64,000 nt of DNA, taken from NCBI RefSeq assembly GCF_000381085.1, contig NZ_KB905899.1, positions 620,001-684,000 of the forward strand. The letters are read 5' to 3'. Below the pieces are notes generated by a model that saw nothing but the letters and a program-made list of their open reading frames with translations, did no database searches and was not told the origin of the DNA. Made by a program: the position numbers and the translations under genes. Below are positions 24,225 to 33,837 of this stretch, in pieces. The stretch is from Thiomicrorhabdus arctica DSM 13458 (lineage in GTDB: Bacteria > Pseudomonadota > Gammaproteobacteria > Thiomicrospirales > Thiomicrospiraceae). Each line of letters begins with the position of its first letter. Position 1 is the stretch's first letter.

Positions 24225-25784
24225 TTGTCATTCAACATTAAGCTCATCGGCCTAAGACTTTCTATTCGAACAAGATTTTTTGTCTTGTTGCTACTTCTTA
24301 CGATCCTTCCCTTTTTGGCCTATCGATTTGCGATTGATTTACATCGTATTATGCTGAATAACCAGGCAATCGTTCAACAGCAAACCGTTGAAAATTTAGC
24401 GCTTATTTTGGAGAATCGCACCGACTTATGGGCATTACAAATTCAATCAGGAACACCGACTCGACTCTCTCACTTAAATTTAGCTAACTCTGTACTTTGG
24501 GTGGTCAATGAACGAGGCCAAACGACCTATGTCGTGGGTCAGCTTCCACAAGAAAGTAGTCATGAAAAAACGGACCTGTTTACGGCTGTCGGTAAAAGCC
24601 TGATTAAAACGCTGGCTACTTTTCTACCCTACTCGCTCCCCTATCCTTACCCTCAGAGTGAAATGCCTGAACGCAATCTTATCAACCAATCACTTAAAGG
24701 TTCAACCATTCAGCAATATCGGATGGATAAAAGCCAACAACCGGTGTCACTCATGTCGGCGACCCCTTTAATGGTGAAAGAGCAAATTATTGGTGCATTG
24801 ATACTTGAACAGCGTATGGAAACTCTTTTCAGCAAAAGCCTGAATTATTTTTATCGACTCATTGGAATTGGGGCCGCTATTTTCCTCATTGTTATTATTG
24901 GGGCGATTATACATACTGCCTCATTATCCAATAGAATCATGCGCTTAGATAACGATGTAAAAAAGACTTTTAATGCTCAAGGGCGCTTAACAGATTTGGG
25001 TTTTCCTGACAAAATCAACCGATTCTACCAAGATGAACTTTCTGACTTAAGGCATCATATCCATGAAATGCTCAAACAGTTGGGGGCCTATGAGCGTTAC
25101 CTAAAGCAGTTGCCAAAAACATTACGGCATGAATTACACAATCCTTTAAACCGCCTAGCGATGTCGTTAAGCCTCTTAGAGAAAGAGACTCAACACACAC
25201 AATTGGATTATGCTCAGCACGCTGTCGCGCAGTTAAAACAGATTATTGCATCCCTTTCAGAAGCAACAAGTATAGAGGATAGTCTCAATCTTCAAGCACC
25301 AGAAGCATTTCCGATTGGCAAAATGCTTAATCACTATATGAAAAATAATATTGATCTGCACCCTGATTGGAATTTGGCGTTTAAGAATAGTGTTCCTGAA
25401 ACCACCTTGATTTTGGGAGATGGGTTTATGCTCGAACAGATGTTGGATAAATTATTAAGTAATGCCAAAGATTTTTCGGATGGCAATATGCCTATTACCG
25501 TACAAGCTCAAGTTAAATCTCAGAAAGTTAAGATAATGGTTGAGAACTCAGGTCGACATTTGCCTGCTGGTCATGAACAACAAATTTTCGATGGTATGAC
25601 GTCTATCAGGCATCTAAATCAAGATGAACAAACACATCTAGGCCTGGGCTTATACATTGTCAAACTCATAACCGACTTCCATCGAGGAAAGGCTTACGCA
25701 GAAAACTTTGAAGAGTATCAAGGACGAGAATTGCAAGGAGTACGCTTTATTGTTGAACTGCCCATTCTGAAATCAGAAATTTAA
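24225..25784 (+). CDS. Membrane sensor histidine kinase, PdsS-like
   Basis: This 519-residue kinase has a membrane helix at about 18-35, a periplasmic sensor region to about residue 205, a second helix at about 207-230 and a HAMP-like linker. The phosphoacceptor is in LRHELHNPLNRLAMSLSLLE (H box), followed by DKLLSNAKDFS (N box), VENSGRHLP (G1) and GLGLYIVKLI (G2). The TTG at 24225 is chosen because GAGAGG lies about ten bases upstream and it starts the protein just before the basic SIRTRF segment and first helix. It is the partner of the preceding regulator. The signal sensed is unknown. Confidence 0.82.
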   Translation: MSFNIKLIGLRLSIRTRFFVLLLLLTILPFLAYRFAIDLHRIMLNNQAIVQQQTVENLALILENRTDLWALQIQSGTPTRLSHLNLANSVLWVVNERGQTTYVVGQLPQESSHEKTDLFTAVGKSLIKTLATFLPYSLPYPYPQSEMPERNLINQSLKGSTIQQYRMDKSQQPVSLMSATPLMVKEQIIGALILEQRMETLFSKSLNYFYRLIGIGAAIFLIVIIGAIIHTASLSNRIMRLDNDVKKTFNAQGRLTDLGFPDKINRFYQDELSDLRHHIHEMLKQLGAYERYLKQLPKTLRHELHNPLNRLAMSLSLLEKETQHTQLDYAQHAVAQLKQIIASLSEATSIEDSLNLQAPEAFPIGKMLNHYMKNNIDLHPDWNLAFKNSVPETTLILGDGFMLEQMLDKLLSNAKDFSDGNMPITVQAQVKSQKVKIMVENSGRHLPAGHEQQIFDGMTSIRHLNQDEQTHLGLGLYIVKLITDFHRGKAYAENFEEYQGRELQGVRFIVELPILKSEI

Positions 25785-26018
25785 GCACGTTATGTCCAAA
25801 ATCTTAACGCGGCTTATGATATGCATTTTGGTATATTGAGCCATTCAAGCATTTCTTATTAAATATTGATTTTTACTTTAAAGGCGAGGTAAAGGAGGTG
25901 TTGATTTAAAGAGAAAAGGATTGGCAGTGCCATACAATGGTGAGGTTTAAGTTTGTCATCGTTATGCTAGAGTTAATTTCTTGGCATTATGAACATAATG
26001 AGTTCAACCTCCTCCCTT

Positions 26019-27230
26019 TTATTTAACGCGTGCCGTTATATTCTTCACTTTGCGGACCCATGGGGAAATACCAAATTCCATTTTATACTGTTGAGCAAAT
26101 TTATCTGCCGTTTTACGACTCTTAAAAGAGCCTGTCAGCAAAATATAGTTAGTCGTTTGGTTCCTCGTCTGTGGAATAATTCTAACATCGGTCAGATTTT
26201 TTTTGCGGACAACAGCTTCAACGGATGGCTGGTCAGGCATGCTTGCTAACTGTAAAGTATAATTGAGAGCAGGTTCATTCATTAACCACTTTACGTCAGC
26301 AGTATAGTTCTCAATAGGTGCGCTTGCCTCCTGGGGAGCCACCGGTGCTTTAATGGATTGAACAGACTGAACCTGTGGCTGAGTAATAACGGGGGACTGG
26401 GTTTCTATCACACTGGGTTCTGCTATTGTCATGGCTACTGAAGGCTCTTTTTCAGTGGCGGGTTGCATATCTTCGCCCACAGAACTTATCTCTGAAAAGG
26501 GTTCTTTTCCGGATGACAAGAAGTTAATAATCGTTTGTAGCTTTTGATCAATTTTCTGTTCAAGTTGCTTAAGTTTTTCATCTAAAACGGCTTCAGTAAT
26601 GATTTTATTAGAGTCCACCGATACATCAGCTTGTTGAGCGACTTGTGATGTACTGTTGAGTGCCGAGTTTGAACCTATTGTGCTATTTGTTGTTACTGAT
26701 TTTTTGAGCGCTGTCTGTAAAGCAAGAACCTGCGCTTCTAATGCAAAGACTTTATCTTCTAATGAAATGAACAATTCTGGCTTACCACCCGATGAGGTCG
26801 ATTTCTGTAAAGCATCCATATCAATCTGTAGTTGATTCATTTTATTGGTATTGTGCTGATTGGACTCTAAGACACTTTGTAACTCTTTATGCACACTGGT
26901 GTAAGCGATATAGAGCACTCCTAATAAAGTGAGCAGTAAAGAGAGCATAATAATGACACCAAAGAAGGATGCTTTGTTTTTAGCCGGTTTCATCACTTGT
27001 GTTGAGTAACTTGAACGAGTTTCACTATTTTTCATGTCTTGCGTTTCCTTTACGGGTTCTGATGTTGGCATCACCTCTTCGGCCGCCTTTAACCAATCTT
27101 TCAAAGAGTGATTTTCTCCAGCGCTCATTTTACTAGAAGAAATACTTTGAGCTTTGCTCTCAATTTCTTCCAATATTTTGGCTCTTTCTGATTCAAGTTC
27201 CGAAATTGTTAATGACATATTTTTAGACAA
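26019..27230 (-). CDS. SPOR-domain-like membrane protein with coiled coil
   Basis: This 403-residue protein has a cytoplasmic N-terminal part rich in charged residues, one membrane helix (about 88-110, FFGVIIMLSLLLTLLGVLYI), a periplasmic coiled coil with two heptad blocks (about 115-180 and 210-240) and a Pro/Gln/Val-rich linker. The C-terminal domain of about 80 residues (NYTLQLASMPDQPSV, NYILLTGSFKSRKTADKFAQ) is SPOR-like. SPOR domains bind denuded peptidoglycan at division sites. The topology resembles DamX/FtsN-type proteins, but it is not either of these by sequence order. Single gene. Confidence 0.7.
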   Translation of the reverse strand: MSKNMSLTISELESERAKILEEIESKAQSISSSKMSAGENHSLKDWLKAAEEVMPTSEPVKETQDMKNSETRSSYSTQVMKPAKNKASFFGVIIMLSLLLTLLGVLYIAYTSVHKELQSVLESNQHNTNKMNQLQIDMDALQKSTSSGGKPELFISLEDKVFALEAQVLALQTALKKSVTTNSTIGSNSALNSTSQVAQQADVSVDSNKIITEAVLDEKLKQLEQKIDQKLQTIINFLSSGKEPFSEISSVGEDMQPATEKEPSVAMTIAEPSVIETQSPVITQPQVQSVQSIKAPVAPQEASAPIENYTADVKWLMNEPALNYTLQLASMPDQPSVEAVVRKKNLTDVRIIPQTRNQTTNYILLTGSFKSRKTADKFAQQYKMEFGISPWVRKVKNITARVK

Positions 27231-27312
27231 ACCCTAAGTCAAAATTAAAATTTATTGTAAAATGCTTTAGATTAAAAAGATACTGAAAACATAACTCTTT
27301 GGAGAGATAAAT

Positions 27313-27438
27313 ATGCCTGATATGGAAAGCGTTGGATCTGCTCTACTCATTACCTTTGGATTGCTTGCAATATCCATTATTGTTGTCAGCCTATCAATGT
27401 GGTGGCTGTATCGTTTCTTTAAAAATAAAGAAGACTAA
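27313..27438 (+). CDS. Small single-helix membrane protein (41 aa)
   Basis: ATG at 27313 is preceded by GGAGAG with seven bases between, and the frame runs 41 codons to TAA. The protein is MPDMES, then a 25-residue hydrophobic helix (ALLITFGLLAISIIVVSLSM), then WWLYRFFKNKED, a basic/aromatic cytoplasmic end. Size and layout resemble DUF3149-type tiny proteins; similarity is of pattern only. It lies between two minus-strand genes and is transcribed alone. Confidence 0.65.
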   Translation: MPDMESVGSALLITFGLLAISIIVVSLSMWWLYRFFKNKED

Positions 27439-27530
27439 ATTTCTAGCGAATCACTCTTAAGTCGTTAAAAATGACCATTAGAGTCTTCATAAAAATACGA
27501 CCATTTTCTCAAAATTGAGAGTTTGATAAT

Positions 27531-27941
27531 CTAGACATTGAACTCTCCATCCACATAACACCAATGTCCTTGTCCATCCCGTATAAAATAACTTTTTTCT
27601 TGTAATGTTGCACGGTCCAATCCCACTTGATAAGATGCCGTAAAGCTCACCCACCCCTGCTGGTCTTTAAGTCGACCTTTTTTGCAACGACCAATGATTA
27701 ACGACTTCCAAGTCAATCCATTATCAAACTCAAACTCACCAGGCCTGGTTGAAATATCCCATGTTTCCAGCAAGTAGTTTTTTAAGTGCAAAGCGTAAGC
27801 CGTGTAGCGCGACCGCATCAACTGCTCTGCCGTTTCTGGATAGGTTTTTCGGGTATGAAAAGCAAGGCAGCAAGATTCATAGTTTTGACCGGAGCCACAT
27901 AAACAGAGAGCATCATTAGCATTTTTAGACAAAATGGACAT
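27531..27941 (-). CDS. ychJ: YchJ family protein (UPF0225)
   Basis: This 136-residue protein has the N-terminal SEC-C zinc motif (CLCGSGQNYESCC, about 13-25), then TAEQLMRSRYTAYALHLKNYLLETW, the family core, and an NTF2-like C-terminal half ending in GQGHWCYVDGEF. The second SEC-C motif found in E. coli YchJ is absent. The function of the family is not known. Its start overlaps the end of the MATE gene by 17 bases. The gene contains a CAGGCCTG word (27740-27747). Confidence 0.85.
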   Translation of the reverse strand: MSILSKNANDALCLCGSGQNYESCCLAFHTRKTYPETAEQLMRSRYTAYALHLKNYLLETWDISTRPGEFEFDNGLTWKSLIIGRCKKGRLKDQQGWVSFTASYQVGLDRATLQEKSYFIRDGQGHWCYVDGEFNV

Positions 27942-29301
27942 GATAGATCTTCTTCAAACGTAATGATAATAAGATTGCAGCCAGCAATAATCCTAGGATA
28001 ATGCCTAGCCAAAAACCTTGAACCCCCATCGGCTCAACAATCCAATCCTTAAAGGCGAATACATAACCCAGCCCAATACCCACTCCCCAGTAGGTTACAA
28101 ATGTCACAAACATTGTTACCTGAGTATCATGAAAGCCTCTTAAAGCACCAGCAGAGGTGACCTGTATGGCATCAAAAACCTGATAGATGGCCGCAAAAAT
28201 AAGCAATGAACTTGCGATAACAATAACGGAAGTATCATCAGTGTATAGCCCCACAATCTCTAACCGGAAGAAGTAACTTATAAATGCCAATAAGAAACCA
28301 ATCAACAATGCAAACGTAAAACCGATGATTAGGCTGATACGAATCTGGTCACGGTTATTTCTACCGAAACCGTTGCCTACTCTGACCGTTAATGCCATCG
28401 CCAGGCTTAACGGCACCATAAAGGCCATAGATGTGAAACTTAAAGCGATTTGATTGCCCGCAATGACTTCTGCCCCTAATGGAGCGATAAATAGAACAAT
28501 CATACTGAATAGACTGACTTCAAATAATATCGCTAATGTATTAGGAACCCCAAGAGCAAGTATTGGTTTGATGCCTAATGCCCAACTAGGGCGTAATGGA
28601 ATGCGCAAGGCAATGACTGGCCAGCAAAAAGGTCTGGTCAACCTGGCGTTAAAAACATAGAGAATTCCTGCTAAAAGCATTACCCACATAACAATCGTAC
28701 TAGCTATACCACAACCAGCAGCGCCTAAAGGTTCAATAGGCCCCATTCCATAGATAAAAAGGGTATTTAACGGCACATTTAAGAACAGAGCAAAAAAACT
28801 AATCCACATCGTAGGGAGTGTCGTACCTAACCCCTCCCAAAAAAAACGAAGAGCCTGATAGAGTGCGATAGCAGGCAAACCAAATGCAATATAGAATAAA
28901 TAATCTTGAGTCAAATGGTAAATAGAATGGTTTAAATCCAATAAATTTAAGACCCATTCAAGATTCATTAAAACCCATAAGCTAACAAAGCCAAGGGGCA
29001 AAGCCAGCCAGAGACCTTGATATAGGAATCCAGTGATTTTATTGACCTGATTCTGACCATTTGCTTTAGCGACTAAAGGTGTAATCGCGAGCAGTATTCC
29101 TGTCGAAAACATAAAAACAGGCAACATGATGCTTGATCCAAGACCAATGGCAGCCAAATCATTGGTGCCAACCCAACCTGACATCAAGGTATCTATCACC
29201 CCTAAACCAGTGAGCGCCCACTGCGCTAATAGAATAGGCATGGCTAATTTTAATAAAAGCGATGTTTCAGTCTTAAGCTCAGACAATCTATTATTTTTCA
29301 T
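27925..29301 (-). CDS. MATE-family multidrug efflux transporter (NorM-like)
   Basis: This 458-residue protein has twelve predicted membrane helices in two halves. LAMPILLAQWALTGLGVIDT and LAAIGLGSSIMLPVFMFSTGILLAITPLVAKANG are the N-terminal hallmarks of the NorM branch, which exports cationic drugs in exchange for sodium or protons. GNQIALSFTSMAFMVPLSLAMALTVRVGNGFG marks the second half. The length is normal. It overlaps the ychJ-like gene, and the two are probably co-transcribed with the membrane-protein gene upstream (29326-29751). Confidence 0.92.
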   Translation of the reverse strand: MKNNRLSELKTETSLLLKLAMPILLAQWALTGLGVIDTLMSGWVGTNDLAAIGLGSSIMLPVFMFSTGILLAITPLVAKANGQNQVNKITGFLYQGLWLALPLGFVSLWVLMNLEWVLNLLDLNHSIYHLTQDYLFYIAFGLPAIALYQALRFFWEGLGTTLPTMWISFFALFLNVPLNTLFIYGMGPIEPLGAAGCGIASTIVMWVMLLAGILYVFNARLTRPFCWPVIALRIPLRPSWALGIKPILALGVPNTLAILFEVSLFSMIVLFIAPLGAEVIAGNQIALSFTSMAFMVPLSLAMALTVRVGNGFGRNNRDQIRISLIIGFTFALLIGFLLAFISYFFRLEIVGLYTDDTSVIVIASSLLIFAAIYQVFDAIQVTSAGALRGFHDTQVTMFVTFVTYWGVGIGLGYVFAFKDWIVEPMGVQGFWLGIILGLLLAAILLSLRLKKIYHVHFV

Positions 29302-29325
29302 AGAGATACATGAATGGCTTGATTG

Positions 29326-29751
29326 TCACTTGATTTCATCGAGTGCTTTTTTGTTGGCTTTTGAAGGGTCTGATTCTAAAGAAGCCTCATCCTTTGCCCA
29401 ATACTCAGAACCATGCCTCTCTTCCAAAGTTTGGATATGATCTTCTTCAACTTGCTCTTGTAATGCATTTTCCTCTGGTTCTGTGGGCATAATGAATTTT
29501 GGTAAAGCAAAAATAATCAGTATCTTACAGGTCCAGTAAATGGTGGCATAAACAACGACAGCCATCATTAATACTAAAGGTAAGCCGAATACTAAATCAA
29601 CAATTAAAGCATCACCGCTCATGACCATATTGACCAATGATTTCTCAATAATAGTGAAATACAACCACCCTATCACGCCAGAAAGACTTAATAAAATGAC
29701 ATAGCGATTCAAACTAGGGTGAATATGTGAATTTCTAAATAAGCAAAACAT
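29326..29751 (-). CDS. Hypothetical membrane protein with acidic tail
   Basis: A 141-residue protein that I do not recognise. Two hydrophobic segments (about 17-36 and 52-85, the second possibly two helices) are followed by a long charged, mainly acidic C-terminal tail (TEPEENALQEQVEEDHIQTL onward) that should be cytoplasmic. It ends 24 bases before the MATE gene on the same strand, so it may be co-transcribed with it. No motif suggests an activity. Confidence 0.6.
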   Translation of the reverse strand: MFCLFRNSHIHPSLNRYVILLSLSGVIGWLYFTIIEKSLVNMVMSGDALIVDLVFGLPLVLMMAVVVYATIYWTCKILIIFALPKFIMPTEPEENALQEQVEEDHIQTLEERHGSEYWAKDEASLESDPSKANKKALDEIK

Positions 29752-29867
29752 AATTTTTTCTCTAAATAAATTTATTGAGTATGGTGTACTAATATTTTTG
29801 ACGGTTTAATTGAAATCAAATACATTAAATCGTATAAAGAAGTCACCAAAAAAGACAAACCGAGTAG

Positions 29868-30518
29868 TCAAACCACAAGTTTCTGAAAAAATAGCCATTG
29901 CAGTGCAATATAGGTACTGGCCACATTAAATTCCGCATTTAACAACCTGCGCTTCGCTTCTGTAAAAGAGAGCTTGATGACTCGAATATCCTCATGATCA
30001 TTCGCTACCCCAGCAAACTCACTGACTTCACTTGCACAAATATCAGCGGCATATAAGTGCAAAATTTCATCACAGCCTCCTGGACTCGGATAGAATTGGC
30101 AAACATATTCCAATTCTGAAACATCAATGCCGGCCTCTTCACGGGACTCTCGCACGCCTGCATCAATAGCGGTTTCACCTAGATCTATCATGCCCGCCAC
30201 AGGTTCAATTAACCAGGCCTGTTCAGGTTTATTCAACTGTTGGGCGTGTTGTAAAGCACCAGGACGACACTGTTCAACGAATACAATTTGGTTTAACGTT
30301 GAATCATAAAGTAAGACGACTACCGCTTCTCCACGACAAAACAACTCCCGCTTAATTTCTGGTGAGCAACCACCTTGATATAAAGAGTGCTTAAAAAGTA
30401 AAGACTGAACTTTGAAAAACCCCTGAAACTCAGTCGCAATGGATCTGATATCAATCTTTTTTTCGGGTGTCACACGCATTGTCATCTGGCTATTGCTTTG
30501 CTCAACATTTGATGACAT
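29868..30518 (-). CDS. nudF: ADP-ribose pyrophosphatase (Nudix)
   Basis: The 216 residues carry the Nudix box GMIDLGETAIDAGVRESREEAGID, as G(x5)E(x7)REUxEExGU, starting near residue 95. An N-terminal beta domain with LFCRGEAVVVLLYD and the FYPSPGGCDEILHLYAADI segment are typical of NudF. It hydrolyses ADP-ribose to AMP and ribose-5-phosphate. I use the ATG at 30518, which has AGGAG six bases upstream; the frame extends 17 codons farther into the end of alr, but that start has no ribosome-binding site. The stop-to-start gap to alr is then eight bases. Confidence 0.9.
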   Translation of the reverse strand: MSSNVEQSNSQMTMRVTPEKKIDIRSIATEFQGFFKVQSLLFKHSLYQGGCSPEIKRELFCRGEAVVVLLYDSTLNQIVFVEQCRPGALQHAQQLNKPEQAWLIEPVAGMIDLGETAIDAGVRESREEAGIDVSELEYVCQFYPSPGGCDEILHLYAADICASEVSEFAGVANDHEDIRVIKLSFTEAKRRLLNAEFNVASTYIALQWLFFQKLVV

Positions 30519-30526
30519 ACACACTC

Positions 30527-31609
30527 CTACTGTATTTCTATCATCGGAACACGTTGTGTAATCCCGCACAATAGTTCATAACTAATCGTTCCAGCCCATT
30601 GCGCGACTTCATCGACACTTAAAGAGTCGCCCCAAAGTTCAGCCATACTCCCGACTTCGATTAAATCAATATAATCTGTTATATCGACCGTAATCATATC
30701 CATTGAAACTCTCCCAACCAAAGGCACTCGATAGCCATTGACTAAAACAGGAGTGCCTGAAGGGGCATGCCTTGGATACCCATCTCCATACCCAATTGCA
30801 ATCACAGCAATGACTGAATCACGCTGGGCTGTCCAGCTATTACCATAACCAACGGATTCGCCCGCATTGATCTTCTTAATAGCAATGACGTTGGATTCTA
30901 GCTTCATCACCGCTTTAAGTTTTAATGTTGAATTTTGTAATTGTCCTGAACCGTACAACATGATACCGGGACGTATCCAATCGAAACCTTTACTAGAGAA
31001 GTGCTGAACGCCTGAAGAGTTGAGCAAGCTTCTGGGCAAGTTATAATCAGAACTGACTTGTTCAAAAGTCATGACTTGGTGCTGGGTAAAGTTGAGAGCA
31101 GCGAGAGTATCCTCATCCGCGGACGCCAAGTGTGACATTAAATGTAAGTGAAAGTCACTTGAACTCGCCTTTAGTTTGTTAATAATAGAATCAATTTCAT
31201 CAGGATGAAAGCCTAAACGATGCATTCCAGTGTCTATTTTAATCCACACATTAATCCTAAATGGGGCTGAAAATTCAAGCAACCACTCTAGTTGGTAGTG
31301 AGAATGGACAACTAAATCAAGATGATTTTGAATGACTAAAGGTAATTCAACCTTGGAAAAAAGGCCTTCGAGTAATAAGATACGGTGTAAAAAACCCTTT
31401 TGACGTAAAATCAACGCTTCGTCAATGGAAGCAACGCCAAACCCATCCGCATGGCTTAATTGTTGAGCGACTCGACTGATCCCATGCCCATAACCATTCG
31501 CTTTGATGACGGCCAGCACTTTGCTATTGGGAGCAAGCTTTTTAGCGACCGCCAGGTTATGACCTAATGCGGGTAAATTAAGATAAGCCTTCGCAGGACG
31601 GTAAAGCAC
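30527..31609 (-). CDS. alr: Alanine racemase
   Basis: This 360-residue PLP enzyme makes D-alanine for peptidoglycan. The Lys-PLP motif is AVIKANGYGHG near residue 33, the catalytic Tyr lies in the second domain (SVGYGNSWTAQ), and VGRVSMDMITVD is conserved. The GTG start at 31609 follows an AGG box seven bases upstream. It is the downstream neighbour of dnaB, the usual dnaB-alr order in gammaproteobacteria, and is followed by nudF. Confidence 0.95.
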   Translation of the reverse strand: MLYRPAKAYLNLPALGHNLAVAKKLAPNSKVLAVIKANGYGHGISRVAQQLSHADGFGVASIDEALILRQKGFLHRILLLEGLFSKVELPLVIQNHLDLVVHSHYQLEWLLEFSAPFRINVWIKIDTGMHRLGFHPDEIDSIINKLKASSSDFHLHLMSHLASADEDTLAALNFTQHQVMTFEQVSSDYNLPRSLLNSSGVQHFSSKGFDWIRPGIMLYGSGQLQNSTLKLKAVMKLESNVIAIKKINAGESVGYGNSWTAQRDSVIAVIAIGYGDGYPRHAPSGTPVLVNGYRVPLVGRVSMDMITVDITDYIDLIEVGSMAELWGDSLSVDEVAQWAGTISYELLCGITQRVPMIEIQ

Positions 31610-31685
31610 TTATAAACCTGCTTCAGGTGTCAATTTTAAACTAAAAAAGCAGCAAATTATCATAAACGTTTTAACCATTAATACC

Positions 31686-33134
31686 TTAATAATGTCCATC
31701 GGCCACGGCAAAAGCCGCATGATTCTCAAAACGTGTATATTCACCGATAAAGGTAAGTCTGACCGTCCCTAAAGAACCATTACGGTGCTTACCGATAATG
31801 ATTTCCGCAGTGCCTTTGTCTTCAGTTTCTGGGTTGTAAACCTCATCGCGATAAATGAATACGATGATATCTGCATCCTGCTCAATCGCACCTGATTCAC
31901 GTAAATCTGACATAATGGGGCGCTTGTTTGGACGCTGCTCTAAACTTCGGTTTAACTGAGAGAGTGCAATCACTGGAATATTAAGTTCCTTTGCTAGCGC
32001 CTTGAGACCACGTGATATTTCTGAGATCTCATTGACTCGGTTTTCAGCATTCGCCGAGCCACGCATTAACTGTATATAGTCGATTACAATGAGACCCAAG
32101 CCCGTTACCTTCGTTTCAGGCTCAGCATGCCCTGCTTCAAGTGCTTCTTTTAACTGCTGTTCGCGTATGTCTTTATCAATCCTACGGGCACGAGCTCTTA
32201 ATTCTGTAATCATAAGAGCGGGAGTATCATCAATAAAGACTTTAGCTTGAGATAGAAGGTTAATGGCTTTATTAAGCTTAGGCCAATCATCTTGAGCTAA
32301 CTTTCCTGTTCGCATTCTACCCGCATCAATACGACCTATCGAGCTAATCATACGCATTGCAAGAGACTCTCCCGGCATCTCCATACTGAAGACAGCAACG
32401 GGCGTATTATTTTTGGTGGCTATATTCTCTGCAAGGTTCATTGAAAAAGTGGTTTTACCCATTGAAGGTCGACCGGCAACAATAATTAAATCCGCTTTTT
32501 GTAAGCCCGCGGTAATCTCATCAAATTCCGTTAAGTGCGTCTCTTGACCAGTGATCGTGCCTTCAGAGTTAAACAATTCATCTATTTTGTTAATGGCTGC
32601 TTCTAATAAAACATCCATCGATTTGTACTGGCGCTCTTTACCTTCACCATGTTCAGCAATTGAATTAATCTTAGCTTCGGCAATATCGAGAATCTCTCGA
32701 ACATCACGACCCTGTGGAAAATAAGCGGTTTCAGAAACTTCATTACTGGCTTGAATTAAACCTCTTAAAATCCCTTTATCTCTGACTAACTGCGAGTAAT
32801 ATAAAATATTAGCGGACCCTGGCGTGTTTTTAACCAGTTCAGCAAGATACGTTCGTTCACCTGCAAGCTCTAGCTGACCTACTGAGTCGAGATACGCGAC
32901 ACAAGCGACTAAATCAAAAGGTTTGTTATGGCGGCTTAAAGCCGTCAAGGCAGAATAAATTGCTTGGTGTTGTTTAGTATAAAAGTCATTTTCATTGACG
33001 ACAGCACTTACGTCATCATAAGCACTATTAGACAGCATCAAGCCACCCAAGACCGATTGTTCTGCCTCAATGGAGTGCGGAGGGACTTTAAATAACTCTT
33101 CTGATTTAACTAACTTGGCGGATTTGTGATTCAT
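31686..33134 (-). CDS. dnaB: Replicative DNA helicase DnaB
   Basis: This 482-residue protein has an N-terminal primase-interacting domain (IEAEQSVLGGLMLSN), a linker helix and a RecA-type C-terminal helicase domain. The Walker A is VAGRPSMGKTTFSMNLAEN, the Walker B is LIVIDYIQLM, and SQLNRSLEQRPNKRPIMSDLRESG is also present. It is the hexameric 5'-3' helicase at replication forks. A 15-20-residue charged insertion (KEALEAGHAEPETKVTG) before Walker B is slightly longer than in E. coli. No intein is seen. It follows rplI, as in many relatives. Confidence 0.96.
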   Translation of the reverse strand: MNHKSAKLVKSEELFKVPPHSIEAEQSVLGGLMLSNSAYDDVSAVVNENDFYTKQHQAIYSALTALSRHNKPFDLVACVAYLDSVGQLELAGERTYLAELVKNTPGSANILYYSQLVRDKGILRGLIQASNEVSETAYFPQGRDVREILDIAEAKINSIAEHGEGKERQYKSMDVLLEAAINKIDELFNSEGTITGQETHLTEFDEITAGLQKADLIIVAGRPSMGKTTFSMNLAENIATKNNTPVAVFSMEMPGESLAMRMISSIGRIDAGRMRTGKLAQDDWPKLNKAINLLSQAKVFIDDTPALMITELRARARRIDKDIREQQLKEALEAGHAEPETKVTGLGLIVIDYIQLMRGSANAENRVNEISEISRGLKALAKELNIPVIALSQLNRSLEQRPNKRPIMSDLRESGAIEQDADIIVFIYRDEVYNPETEDKGTAEIIIGKHRNGSLGTVRLTFIGEYTRFENHAAFAVADGHY

Positions 33135-33314
33135 AGACTAACAGTATGTTTTTAACTCAAAAATGAAGAGTCATTATACCGTCAAGCATGCTTAGATGAC
33201 TTTAAATATTCAAGTCATTTTCATGAAAATACATCGGGTATTTAAAAGAGGACACAAGAGCCAAGCTCTATGCAATAGAAGTAGTTTTTAGAAACTCAAT
33301 ATTTTATTCTTAAA

Positions 33315-33356
33315 CAAAAAAAGCGAAGCCATTCTAAGAATGAACCTCGCTTTTTT
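33315..33356 (-). terminator. Terminator after rplI
   Basis: Read on the minus strand, AAAAAAGCGA, a broken inner stem with CATTC/GAATG, then TCGCTTTTTTT. It ends the rpsF-rpsR-DUF2232-rplI operon 18 bases after the rplI stop. Confidence 0.85.
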
Positions 33357-33373
33357 AAACAACCGAGAGAACA

Positions 33374-33826
33374 TTACTCTGCGATTGGTTTGATCTCAAC
33401 TGTAATTGAAGCAACCACATCGGAATGTAGTTGAATATCAATTTCATAAGTACCGATATGACGCAGTACACCTTCAGGCATACAGACATCACGGCGCTCA
33501 ACTTCGAAACCAGAAGCCTTAATGGCATCAGTAATATCTTGAGTACCAACAGAACCGAATAACTTACCTTCGTCTCCACAAGTTGCTTCAATCGTGACCA
33601 CTTGACCATTTAAGTTTTCGTAAACACCTTGTGCTACGGCTAATTCAGCAGCTGCCGCTTTTTCAAGCTCAGCGCGGATTTCAGCAAATGCTGCAACGTT
33701 TTCTTTAGTTGCTGCTTTTGCTTTACCTTGTGGAATCAAAAAGTTACGAGCATAACCAGACTTAACTGATACTTCATCGCCTAAAGACCCTAGGTTTTGT
33801 ACTTTTTCAAGCAGAATAACATTCAT
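33374..33826 (-). CDS. rplI: 50S ribosomal protein L9
   Basis: The 150 residues begin MNVILLEKVQNLGSLGDEVSVKSGYARNFLIP, the universal L9 signature. A long connecting helix and the C-terminal RNA-binding domain follow. It binds 23S rRNA at the base of the L1 stalk. It is the last gene of the rpsF operon, with 11 bases to the upstream DUF2232 gene and a strong terminator behind it. Confidence 0.97.
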   Translation of the reverse strand: MNVILLEKVQNLGSLGDEVSVKSGYARNFLIPQGKAKAATKENVAAFAEIRAELEKAAAAELAVAQGVYENLNGQVVTIEATCGDEGKLFGSVGTQDITDAIKASGFEVERRDVCMPEGVLRHIGTYEIDIQLHSDVVASITVEIKPIAE

Positions 33827-33837
33827 AGCTTAAACCT

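Noticed and set aside
25885-26013. Inverted repeat AAAGGAGGTGTTGA / TCAACCTCCTCCC
   Set aside because: The arms are only partly complementary and one looks like a ribosome-binding-site-like purine run; not a convincing structure.
31686-33134. Intein in DnaB
   Set aside because: DnaB is a frequent intein host, but the Walker A and B regions are continuous and the length is normal apart from a short charged insert.
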